Source: Phycisphaerae bacterium (GTDB taxonomy: Bacteria; Planctomycetota; Phycisphaerae; UBA1845; UTPLA1). From it: 64,000 nucleotides of DNA. Under the pieces are notes generated by a model that did no database searches, was not told the DNA's origin, and saw nothing but the letters and a program-made list of their open reading frames with translations. Location: NCBI GenBank assembly GCA_023150615.1, contig JAKLKO010000016.1:1-64000 (forward strand). Direction: 5' to 3'. Shown here one piece after another: positions 57,826 to 64,000 of this stretch; the first letter of the stretch is position 1; each line of letters starts with the position of its first letter. Made by a program: the position numbers and the translations under genes.

Positions 57826-58380
57826 ATGTTGATCCCCGCGCGTCCTAACGCTCGATCGTCGTTAGACCGACGCCGCCGGTTTGAATTCGGCCGCGTCGCC
57901 CGCGGGCTTGCGTTGCTCGCCGCAGCGCTGCCGGGGTGCGCGCCGCCGCCGGGTTCCACCATGCGAAACGACCTCACCGCAATGCGCACCAGCCTCGTGA
58001 CGATCCGCAACCACGCCGGCCAGTCGCACACGTTCAACGTCTGGGTCGCCGAGACGCTCGACGAGCAGATGCTCGGCCTTATGAACGTCACTGATGCCGA
58101 GCTGGACAAGGACGAGGGCATGCTCTTCGTCTTCTCGCGCGACGAAGTCCGCGGCTTCTGGATGCGCAACACGATCATTCCGCTCGACATTGCCTACATC
58201 CGCTCCGACGGGACCATCGTCCGCACGCTTACGATGCAACCCCTCGACGAATCCACCTATTCCTCCGTCGAGCCGGCACGCTTTGCGCTCGAAGTCCGCG
58301 CCGGCGAACTGGCCGCCCGCGGCATCGCCGCCGGCGATCGGGTGGAAATCCCGGCTTCCCTGCTCAACCCGGCGCCCTGA
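57826..58380 (+). CDS. DUF192 family lipoprotein
   Basis: A 184-residue DUF192 protein with N-terminal lipobox ALPGC (cysteine 38). The family core is plain: FNVWVAETLDEQMLGLMNV, MLFVFSRDEVRGFWMRNTIIPLDIAYIRSDGTI and the ARFALEVRAGELAARGIAAGDRVEI end. DUF192 proteins are small periplasmic proteins of unknown role. No Shine-Dalgarno sequence is evident before the ATG, so the start may instead be the internal ATG at residue 45, though that would lose the lipobox. Confidence 0.8.
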   Translation: MLIPARPNARSSLDRRRRFEFGRVARGLALLAAALPGCAPPPGSTMRNDLTAMRTSLVTIRNHAGQSHTFNVWVAETLDEQMLGLMNVTDAELDKDEGMLFVFSRDEVRGFWMRNTIIPLDIAYIRSDGTIVRTLTMQPLDESTYSSVEPARFALEVRAGELAARGIAAGDRVEIPASLLNPAP

Positions 58381-58441
58381 TCGGCCGAACTCTTGAAATG
58401 GCAGGCGGCTGGACCGCTCGCCACGGCATGGATCAATCGGC

Positions 58442-59701
58442 GTGGCACCCCAACTGAAACTCGCATTGCCCGAAGACCCCGTCCGCGACGTGCACGGCTC
58501 GCGCGACGGTCCGGTAATCCGGATCGTCCCGTTCGGATCGCTCGATCACGCGCCGCCGGCGCTGCGCTCGATCATGAGCGATGCCCCGTGGTGCGAAGTC
58601 GTCTCCATCAACACCGCCCGACTCGACAAGGCGCTCTGCCTCCGACACGTCGACGCCGCCGTCGTCGTCGATACCGATCCGGTCGATCCGGCCGGCGGCG
58701 ATGAGAAGCCCTACGAAGACCTGATCGGCGTGCTCCGCCGGCATCGCCTCGGCATCGTCGTCATGACCACGCGGCCCTGGCTTTATGCCGGCCATGCAAT
58801 GGGACTCGTGTGCATCTCGCCGGAGGCGTCGGTCGAGATGCTGCGCGGCGCGCTCGTCGCGATGTCGCACCTGCGGCCAGTCATGCGCCAGATCGACCTC
58901 GAGCTGACGAGCATGCAGCATCTCGGCGACCGCCTGGCGCGGCACTTCGAGGAGCTGGATCACGAGCTGCGCCTCGCCGCGCGGCTCCAGCAGGACTTTC
59001 TTCCGCGCGAACTGCCGCGGCTCGACGCGTTGAAGTTCGCCACGATCTACCGCCCGTGCAGTTGGGTCAGCGGTGACATCTTCGACGTCTTCGTCCTCGA
59101 CGAGCACCGCGTCGGCTTCTACCTCGCCGACGCCGTCGGCCACGGCGTCGCCGCAGGGCTGCTGACGATGTTCATCCGCGAGGCGATCCGAACCCGGCGG
59201 CTCGAGTCGCACGGCGCGCCGTTTATCCGCCCCAGCGTCATCCTCAATCACCTCAACGATGCCCTCGCCGCGCAGGCACTGCCCGACTCGCAGTTCGTCA
59301 CCGCCTGGTACGGCGTCGTCGATACCCGCACGCTCGAGCTGACCTACGCGACCGGCGGGCATCCGCCGCCGGTGCTCGTCCACGCCGACGGCCGCGTCAG
59401 CGGCCTGGAAGGCGACGGCTGCCTGCTCGGTGTGTTCGGCCGACAGATCTTCGAGGACCGCACGGTCACGCTCCGGCCCGGCGAGCGACTGCTCGTCTAC
59501 AGCGACGGCTTCGAGTCCGCGCTGCTCGAGCCGCGCACGCCGCGCGCGCCGATCGCGCTTGCCTCCGACGTCGCCGCGGTCGCGCACCGACCCGCGCCCG
59601 AATTCATCGACGCCCTCATCGAGCAGCTCGACGCACAGCCCGGCAGCCTCAGCGCCGCCGACGACACGACGCTCGTGCTCGTCGACGTCGTCGATCGCTG
59701 A
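58442..59701 (+). CDS. SpoIIE/RsbU-type PP2C phosphatase with receiver-like N-terminus
   Basis: A 419-residue cytoplasmic protein phosphatase. Residues about 190-419 are the SpoIIE domain: LAARLQQDFLPRELP, SWVSGDIFDVF and LADAVGHGVAAGLLT with the metal aspartates, YATGGHPPPVLV, LVYSDGFESALLEP and ADDTTLVLVD. Residues about 25-140 look like a degraded receiver domain (DAAVVVDTDPV where the acceptor would be), then a coiled linker. Such enzymes switch anti-sigma antagonists in other bacteria; no anti-sigma antagonist gene is nearby. The start is GTG with a weak ribosome site. Confidence 0.85.
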   Translation: MAPQLKLALPEDPVRDVHGSRDGPVIRIVPFGSLDHAPPALRSIMSDAPWCEVVSINTARLDKALCLRHVDAAVVVDTDPVDPAGGDEKPYEDLIGVLRRHRLGIVVMTTRPWLYAGHAMGLVCISPEASVEMLRGALVAMSHLRPVMRQIDLELTSMQHLGDRLARHFEELDHELRLAARLQQDFLPRELPRLDALKFATIYRPCSWVSGDIFDVFVLDEHRVGFYLADAVGHGVAAGLLTMFIREAIRTRRLESHGAPFIRPSVILNHLNDALAAQALPDSQFVTAWYGVVDTRTLELTYATGGHPPPVLVHADGRVSGLEGDGCLLGVFGRQIFEDRTVTLRPGERLLVYSDGFESALLEPRTPRAPIALASDVAAVAHRPAPEFIDALIEQLDAQPGSLSAADDTTLVLVDVVDR

Positions 59702-59730
59702 TCGGTGCCTCCGCCGACGCGCCGACTGCC

Positions 59731-59758
59731 TTGAGCGCGCCCGCCGCGTCACTATAAT
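59731..59758 (+). promoter_or_regulatory. hpt promoter, implying a leaderless mRNA
   Basis: TTGAGC, 16 nt, perfect TATAAT. Only six bases separate the -10 from the hpt ATG, so transcription should start at or within a base or two of the start codon. Confidence 0.65.
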
Positions 59759-59764
59759 GCGCCC

Positions 59765-60307
59765 ATGCAAGGCGACATCGACCGCGTGCTGATCTCGCGC
59801 GAGCAGATCGCACAACGCGTCCGCGGCCTCGCGGATGAAATCGCCGCGGTCTACGCCGACGATGCGGCCGGTCTCGTCATCGTGCCCATCCTCGCCGGTT
59901 CCCTCATCTTCTGCGCCGACCTCATCCGATGCCTGCCCTTCAAGATGCGCATCGCCCTCATGACCATCAGCAGCTACCGCGACAAGACGACCGTCGGCGC
60001 CACGCCGCAGGTCGTGCACGACCTGACGGCCGACATCCGCGGCCGGCATGTCCTCGTCGTCGACGACATCCTCGACACCGGCAACACCCTCGGGCTTGTC
60101 ATGCGCGACCTCGCGCGGAGGCAACCGGCCAGCCTGCGCATGTGCGTCCTGCTCCGGAAGAAGGGCAAGGCCCCGCCCTCGCTCAAGGCCGACTTCGTCG
60201 GCTTCGACATCGAAGACGTCTTCGTCGTCGGTTACGGACTCGACTACGACAATCACTACCGCAACGCGCCCGACATCGGCGTCCTGCGGCCCGAGCTGTA
60301 TGCATGA
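59765..60307 (+). CDS. hpt: Hypoxanthine phosphoribosyltransferase
   Basis: A 180-residue purine-salvage enzyme that joins hypoxanthine or guanine to PRPP. The PRPP loop VLVVDDILDTGNTLG, the flexible-loop SSYRDKTTVG and the base-binding KADFVGFDIEDVFVVGYGLDYDNHYRN are all canonical. The ATG lies six bases after a perfect -10 with no ribosome site, pointing to a leaderless transcript. The stop overlaps the next gene's start (ATGA). Confidence 0.93.
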   Translation: MQGDIDRVLISREQIAQRVRGLADEIAAVYADDAAGLVIVPILAGSLIFCADLIRCLPFKMRIALMTISSYRDKTTVGATPQVVHDLTADIRGRHVLVVDDILDTGNTLGLVMRDLARRQPASLRMCVLLRKKGKAPPSLKADFVGFDIEDVFVVGYGLDYDNHYRNAPDIGVLRPELYA

Positions 60308-60900
60308 GACGGCCCGAAACGCGTACGCCGCGCGATCACGACGCCCTGCACTCCGACTCGCCGGCCGGTCCCGCGGGCGCCGTCGAACTGGCCGACGTGC
60401 TGCCGCAACACCTGCTCAGCGGCGGCGAGATCGTCATCTTCGCCATCAAGCCGTCGCTCTGGTTCATTCCGCTCGTCAGCGCGCGCTGGATCGGCGCGAT
60501 GGTCCTTCTCGGCCTTGCCGCGCGGTGGCTGCCCTGGACGTCCATGACCCTGCCGCTCATGAAGCTCGCCGTCGGCCTCGGATTGCTGCGACTTGCGTGG
60601 GCCACGATGCAGTGGTCAACGCGTCTCTATGTCCTTACCAATAGACGGGTTATGCGCATCCGCGGCGTGTTCACGGTGCAGATTTTCGAGTGCCAGCTCG
60701 GGCGAATCCAAAACACCGCGATTACGTTATCCATGACGGAGCGCGTGCTCCGCGTGGGGACGATCCTCATCAGTACCGCCGCCGGCGTCGAGGGCGGCGG
60801 CAGCGCTTCGTGGAAGATCGTCGCCCGGCCCGTAGAGATCCATGAACAGCTTCGCGCCGCCATTGATCGGGCTCGGAACCGGGGCAACCATGCCGTCTGA
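60304..60900 (+). CDS. Membrane protein with bacterial PH-like domain
   Basis: A 198-residue protein with two helices (about 50-65 and 75-95) and a YdbS/DUF304-type PH-like domain: LYVLTNRRVMRIRGVFTVQIFECQLGRIQNTAITLSMTERVLRVGTILI. The TNRRVM and VGTI strings are typical of that family. It overlaps hpt by four bases and the next gene by 11, so it sits mid-operon. Function of bacterial PH domains of this type is not established. Confidence 0.75.
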   Translation: MRRPETRTPRDHDALHSDSPAGPAGAVELADVLPQHLLSGGEIVIFAIKPSLWFIPLVSARWIGAMVLLGLAARWLPWTSMTLPLMKLAVGLGLLRLAWATMQWSTRLYVLTNRRVMRIRGVFTVQIFECQLGRIQNTAITLSMTERVLRVGTILISTAAGVEGGGSASWKIVARPVEIHEQLRAAIDRARNRGNHAV

Positions 60901-62083
60901 CCGAATCTCCGCGATGTTCTTCCGTCTACTCTGCCTCCTCCTGCTCACCGCGTCGCTCGCCGCAGCGCAGGACGATAAAACGGAATCCCTGCCGATCCCC
61001 AAGGACCTCGGCCCGCAGCAGAAGCAGTTCGAGGACATGGTCGAGCAGACCCGCGCCCTCGGACCGTGGGAGCAGCAGGCCGCGCTCAACGCCCAGGCCG
61101 CCGACCTGTTTTTCGAACGCCAGAACTGGAACAGCGAGCCGGACCAGTTCGCGCGCTCGATTCTGCGCGACGTCGACCGCGTCCCGCCCTGGCAGTTCAA
61201 GGAACGCATGGACGTCTTCCTCAGTGGCATGCAGGGGCGCTATAACCTCACCGAGAACCAGAAGTCCGACCTCGGCCGCCGGCTCAATCTCGAATCCATG
61301 CGACTGACCCTGACGCACTTCAAGGACATGGCGCCCATCGCGATGGAGATCCTCAAGACCCGCAGCACCGGCCAGCCCTTCACGGCCGAGCAGGTCGCGC
61401 GCTGGAGCGCCGCGATCAAGCCGATCCTCGATGACGGCCGCCACGCCATCGACCGCGTTGCGCAGGAATTGATGAAGACCATGACGCCCGAGCAGCGCCG
61501 CATCGTCGAGATGGACCTCGCCGCGTTCCACCGCCGACACGGCGACGTCGCCGGCCTGGTCGAAAAGTGGGAACGCGGCGAGTGGGATCCGACCCAGTGG
61601 GGGCTCGACCACGATCCGATTCACGCCGCCGCGGTCGCTGAGGTCCGCGCGCGACAGGCCGCGCTGCAGGCCATCGGACGCAGCGACGCCAACGCCCGGC
61701 CGGTCGAGCCGCCCGCGAATCCGGAGAACGAGTCGACGTGGGAGCGCTACGTGCGCGATTTCGCCGCGGCGCACCGCTTCGACACGGTGCAGATCCGCTC
61801 CGCCCGCGCAATCCTGGCCGAACAGGTCGCCCGCGCGACCGCCTTCCGCAAGTCGCACGCCCGTCAGATCGCGCAGCTCCAGGCCGCCGTTGCCCGAGAG
61901 ACCGACGTGCAGCGCCGCGGCGAAAAGGCCCGCGAGTTGCAGGACGAACTCGCGCCGATCGGCGAGATGTTCAAGGAACTCTGCGCCCGCCTCGAAGAGT
62001 TGCTCACCGCCGAGCAGCGCATCGCATCCTCGTCGAACCCGCCGAAGGTCGACGCGCCTCAGCCGTCACGCCCGCGCCGCTGA
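60890..62083 (+). CDS. Secreted helical protein of unknown function
   Basis: A protein of about 397 residues with a signal peptide (LCLLLLTASLAAA-QD) and an otherwise helical, charged body. No family was recognised. Repeated features include PKDLGPQQKQFEDMVEQTR, MTPEQRRIVEMDLAAFHRRHG and a C-terminal coiled coil (AVARETDVQRRGEKARELQDEL, then EMFKELCARLEELLTAEQR), the PEQRR string recalling metal-stress sensor folds of the CpxP/Spy type. The start is uncertain between 60890 (GGGG upstream) and 60914. The 3' end overlaps the convergent sigma-like gene by 25 bases. Confidence 0.6.
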   Translation: MPSDRISAMFFRLLCLLLLTASLAAAQDDKTESLPIPKDLGPQQKQFEDMVEQTRALGPWEQQAALNAQAADLFFERQNWNSEPDQFARSILRDVDRVPPWQFKERMDVFLSGMQGRYNLTENQKSDLGRRLNLESMRLTLTHFKDMAPIAMEILKTRSTGQPFTAEQVARWSAAIKPILDDGRHAIDRVAQELMKTMTPEQRRIVEMDLAAFHRRHGDVAGLVEKWERGEWDPTQWGLDHDPIHAAAVAEVRARQAALQAIGRSDANARPVEPPANPENESTWERYVRDFAAAHRFDTVQIRSARAILAEQVARATAFRKSHARQIAQLQAAVARETDVQRRGEKARELQDELAPIGEMFKELCARLEELLTAEQRIASSSNPPKVDAPQPSRPRR

Positions 62084-62892
62084 TTCCTCCGCTCCGCCCG
62101 CGCGAGCCGGCGCAATTCTCCGCGCGACAGCGTCTCGCGCCAGCCGTCCGGCCGCCGCCGCCCCAGCCGTCGCAGGTATCGCAGCGCCCGATCGCGTTCG
62201 AGGGTGCGCCGCACCTCGGCCACCAGCCGCGCCTCGCGTCGCACGACGCGGGCGAGCGGGGCGCTCGACTCCCGGCCGAGTTCGCGCAGCGAACGCCGCG
62301 CCTCCGGTTCCGGAATCGACAACCGCTCATCCAGGATGCGTCGTTGCAGCGCCGCGTCGGGATCACTCGAGCGGGCGACCCGGGCCCGCACGGCCCGCAG
62401 CGCCCGAAGGATCCGCTGTCCGATCGCCTCGCCGATCGTCGGCGCGCCGCGTTCCCGCAGCGCCGCCGAATCGCGCGGACAGGCGGATCTCGGCGCGGCC
62501 CCCGCCAGCCGTTCCGGCGGCCCGCTCACCCGTCGCGGCGCCGAACGCGGATCGTGGCGATCGCCCCCGCGCCACCGCGCCCGCGCACGCCGCTGCGTCG
62601 AGACCGGCACGCGAATGCTCGATACCTGCTCGTGCAGCCAGCGGCTCATCGCCTCGTGAATCCGCGCCAGCGCGTACGGCGCGAACTCCCCGTGACGATC
62701 CCGCTCGTGCGCCCGCACCGCCGCCGCCAGCGCGACGCATCCCTCCTGGATCAACTCGTCGTGCAGATCAGCGTCGATTTCGCCGCCGCGCATCCGGCGT
62801 TGTCGGCCGAGCTGCAAATAGACCAGCGGCAGGTGCTCGCACACGGCGCGCTGCTCGCGCGCCGTCAGACGGTGGGTCGACGTTCGGCCCAT
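62059..62892 (-). CDS. Sigma-70-like protein with only region 2 recognisable
   Basis: A 277-residue protein. Residues about 10-105 match sigma-70 region 2: an LPLVYLQLGRQRR start, then ELIQEGCVALAAAVRAHERDRHGEFAPYALARIHEAMSRWL, in the place of the canonical DLIQEG...F-x-Y-A...R string, then VSSIRVPVSTQ. The remaining 170 residues are very arginine-rich and do not show a clear region 4 helix-turn-helix. GGGAG precedes the ATG, and a strong promoter lies upstream. It may be a diverged alternative sigma factor or a sigma-derived regulator. Confidence 0.6.
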   Translation of the reverse strand: MGRTSTHRLTAREQRAVCEHLPLVYLQLGRQRRMRGGEIDADLHDELIQEGCVALAAAVRAHERDRHGEFAPYALARIHEAMSRWLHEQVSSIRVPVSTQRRARARWRGGDRHDPRSAPRRVSGPPERLAGAAPRSACPRDSAALRERGAPTIGEAIGQRILRALRAVRARVARSSDPDAALQRRILDERLSIPEPEARRSLRELGRESSAPLARVVRREARLVAEVRRTLERDRALRYLRRLGRRRPDGWRETLSRGELRRLARAERRNQRRGRDG

Positions 62893-62936
62893 GCCACGGC
62901 TCCCGTCCGGCGACGCACCCGCGCGCCGGCGGACCT

Positions 62937-62965
62937 AACTTATGCCGAACTTTCATTTGTGTCAA
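62937..62965 (-). promoter_or_regulatory. Promoter of the sigma-like gene
   Basis: On the minus strand a perfect TTGACA is followed after 17 nt by TAAGTT. Expected leader about 40 nt to the start at 62892. Confidence 0.6.
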
Positions 62966-63175
62966 GGTCTTGACGGATTGCCAAAGTCGATCCGGCCAAA
63001 GGACAGGCGGCGGGCCCGACAACGTTCGGATCGGTCTTGCCGGGGAGTACACGTGAAGTCACGCGACAAATCACGAACATTTGTGGAATAAATGCGATAT
63101 TGCATAACTCATTTTTCTAAAGTAGGTTATATGCATTTGTTTGGCTGCAACTGATTTTTCGTTCGGCTTTGCCCG

Positions 63176-63204
63176 TTGCGATTGCTGCGCCACGGGATTA
63201 GCAT
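63176..63204 (+). promoter_or_regulatory. Promoter of the winged-helix-like gene
   Basis: TTGCGA, 17 nt, TAGCAT on the plus strand. Seven bases separate the -10 from the GTG start at 63212, so the mRNA is probably leaderless. Confidence 0.55.
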
Positions 63205-63211
63205 TCTGGGC

Positions 63212-63622
63212 GTGCCAAAGCAAAAACACGTGATCGGTTCACTTCGGTCGCTCGACGCGATGATAGCAGAAACGCAAGAGCGCCTCGATGCGTTGCTGAG
63301 CATTCGCAAGATAGCCGCACGCTCGCCCGACGTGCTCGCGGAATTACTTCGCGGATTGGACACTGGCCGCTCTACGGCGCGTGGCCGTCCGGGCGGGGGG
63401 GCTCGTGGCGAACCTCGCGTGGAGGAGAACCCAACGATTCAGCGGATTCGCTTGTTTCTCGAATCGCGCGGCAACCAATTCACGCCGACCCCGACGATCG
63501 TCGCGGAGACCGGACTTTCTCGCGGCGCCGTGGGGGGCGCGCTCTATTCAAGTGGCCTATTCGAGCGACGCGACCACCCGAGCAACCGCAAAGTAAAGCT
63601 ATGGAGATTGAAGGAGACGTAA
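63212..63622 (+). CDS. Small coiled-coil, winged-helix-like protein
   Basis: A 136-residue protein, probably DNA-binding. An N-terminal coiled coil (SLRSLDAMIAETQERLDALL) is joined by a glycine/arginine-rich linker to a C-terminal winged-helix-like part: NPTIQRIRLFLESRGNQFT, TIVAETGLSRGAVGGALYSS, then a wing FERRDHPSNRKVKLWRL. It starts at GTG; no Shine-Dalgarno sequence is present, and a -10 box ends seven bases upstream, which fits leaderless translation. No family name assigned. Base composition of its leader differs from the neighbours, which may indicate transfer. Confidence 0.65.
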   Translation: MPKQKHVIGSLRSLDAMIAETQERLDALLSIRKIAARSPDVLAELLRGLDTGRSTARGRPGGGARGEPRVEENPTIQRIRLFLESRGNQFTPTPTIVAETGLSRGAVGGALYSSGLFERRDHPSNRKVKLWRLKET

Positions 63623-63954
63623 CGAGTCGTAAAAAGCCCGCGGCCGGTCCGGCTCTGGGTGCCGGTAGCCGGCCGCATCAGGAGGTGAGCAGGCTGTCCA
63701 GCGTCGCCCGGCAGTTCCGGATCGTGGCGCTGGCGCCGCTCACCGATTACTGTCTCGTACCGTTCGATGCGAGAAACGGCATCTGGACGCAGCTTACCGG
63801 ATCGTACGAACACCGATCGCGATGCCGGGCGAACTGACCGAACCGCCGAGCGACACAAGCGGATACTCGTAATCTCGAACGATCGGCGATTCCGGACCCT
63901 CGCGCGGGGCACCGCCCGGTTCGTTATCGTTAGATTGTACTTTGGAGCGTCGCG
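63623..63954. other. Stretch without a supported gene
   Basis: About 330 bases. The frames here look like chance reading of GC-rich DNA. The one clear structure is a strong stem-loop at 63640-63676 with a T run on the minus-strand side, annotated separately. Confidence 0.45.
63631..63676 (-). terminator. Intrinsic terminator reading on the minus strand
   Basis: GCGGCCGG (63640-63647) pairs with CCGGCCGC (63669-63676), with a further inner CCGGC/GCCGG stem. Read on the minus strand the hairpin is followed by GGGC and TTTTT. It would stop transcription coming from the right, although no minus-strand gene is evident there. Confidence 0.5.
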
Positions 63955-64000
63955 ATGGCAACGGAAATCCGGACACCCGCTGTTCTGTCGATGATTGTTT
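63955..64000 (+). CDS. Start of a gene cut by the window end
   Basis: An ATG preceded by TTTGGAG at 7-nt spacing opens a frame of 15 codons (MATEIRTPAVLSMIV) that runs off the window. The good ribosome site and the fall in hydrophobic residues toward a possible membrane segment support a real gene, but nothing more can be said. Confidence 0.4.
   Translation, partial: MATEIRTPAVLSMIV

Larger units (their letters stand above)
62893..63211. other. AT-rich divergent regulatory region
   Basis: About 320 bases between the sigma-like gene and the winged-helix-like gene. The part from about 63055 to 63170 is strikingly rich in A and T for this genome. It holds promoters for both neighbours and two inverted repeats: ACAAAT/ATTTGT (63066-63071 and 63079-63084) and TGCATAAC/GTTATATGCA (63101-63108 and 63126-63135). 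No coding region is seen. Confidence 0.6.

Noticed and set aside
61738-62973. Plus-strand frames of about 400 codons across the sigma-like gene
   Set aside because: They are very arginine/proline-rich and motif-free, whereas the minus frame has sigma region 2, a ribosome site and a promoter.
63544-63912. A 122-codon minus-strand frame upstream of the orphan terminator
   Set aside because: Arginine/serine-rich, no ribosome site, overlaps the end of the winged-helix-like gene; not convincing as a gene.

Overview
The window is GC-rich bacterial chromosome from a member of the Planctomycetota. The evidence is the set of families present. These include secreted proteins with dockerin-like tails, GACC-type cysteine repeats and a PEP-CTERM tail, a pseudopilin-like protein, DUF1571 and DUF1015 proteins, a futalosine-pathway menaquinone gene (mqnD), and an ECF sigma factor next to a Ser/Thr kinase-like protein. 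The class within the phylum cannot be fixed from this sequence. I see no rRNA, tRNA, CRISPR array, intact transposon or phage.

Layout. 0.3-6 kb: two large secreted proteins facing apart, one with an internal duplication and a dockerin-like tail, the other with HYR-like domains, GACC repeats and a C-terminal membrane anchor. 6-11 kb: mqnD, then the pyrimidine genes pyrR-pyrB-pyrC, with a minimal nucleotidyltransferase and a truncated HEPN toxin lying between pyrB and pyrC, followed by a NYN-domain protein and a PilZ-like protein. 11.7-14.4 kb: a secreted beta-helix protein and the end of an IS3-family element inside a broken reading frame. 14.5-20.7 kb: DUF362, a YbaK-like deacylase, a helical lipoprotein, an FHA protein, a DUF1571 lipoprotein and the dTDP-sugar pair rfbA-rfbB. 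20.7-30.9 kb: a two-receiver GGDEF/HD-GYP protein, a thioredoxin-fold protein, a lysine-to-aminoadipate gene pair, a 44-residue ORF with its own promoter, lspA, a DksA-like protein, iscX and DUF1015. 30.9-39.6 kb (minus strand): an SGNH hydrolase, two glycosyltransferases, an overlapping ECF sigma/anti-sigma/lipoprotein operon, and a membrane pseudokinase.

39.9-44.6 kb: an RND efflux pair. 44.6-50.3 kb: a fumarylacetoacetase-family enzyme, two small membrane proteins, two tandem paralogous secreted proteins that differ in their C-terminal sorting tail (dockerin-like versus PEP-CTERM), and a pseudopilin-like protein. 50.6-57.8 kb: acetyl-CoA synthetase, then a tight cluster of DUF3052, HAD phosphatase, LolC/E-like permease, LolD-like ATPase, VTT-like membrane protein and LolA-like protein, which suggests lipoprotein traffic. 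57.8-64 kb: DUF192, a SpoIIE-type phosphatase, hpt, a PH-domain membrane protein, a secreted helical protein, a sigma-like protein with only region 2 recognisable, and a small winged-helix-like protein behind an AT-rich leader.

Promoters resembling the sigma-70 consensus (TTGACA, 16-18 nt, TATAAT or TAGCAT) are readable at many gene starts. Two of them lie so close to the start codon that the mRNA is probably leaderless. Most functional calls rest on visible motifs; no database search was possible.
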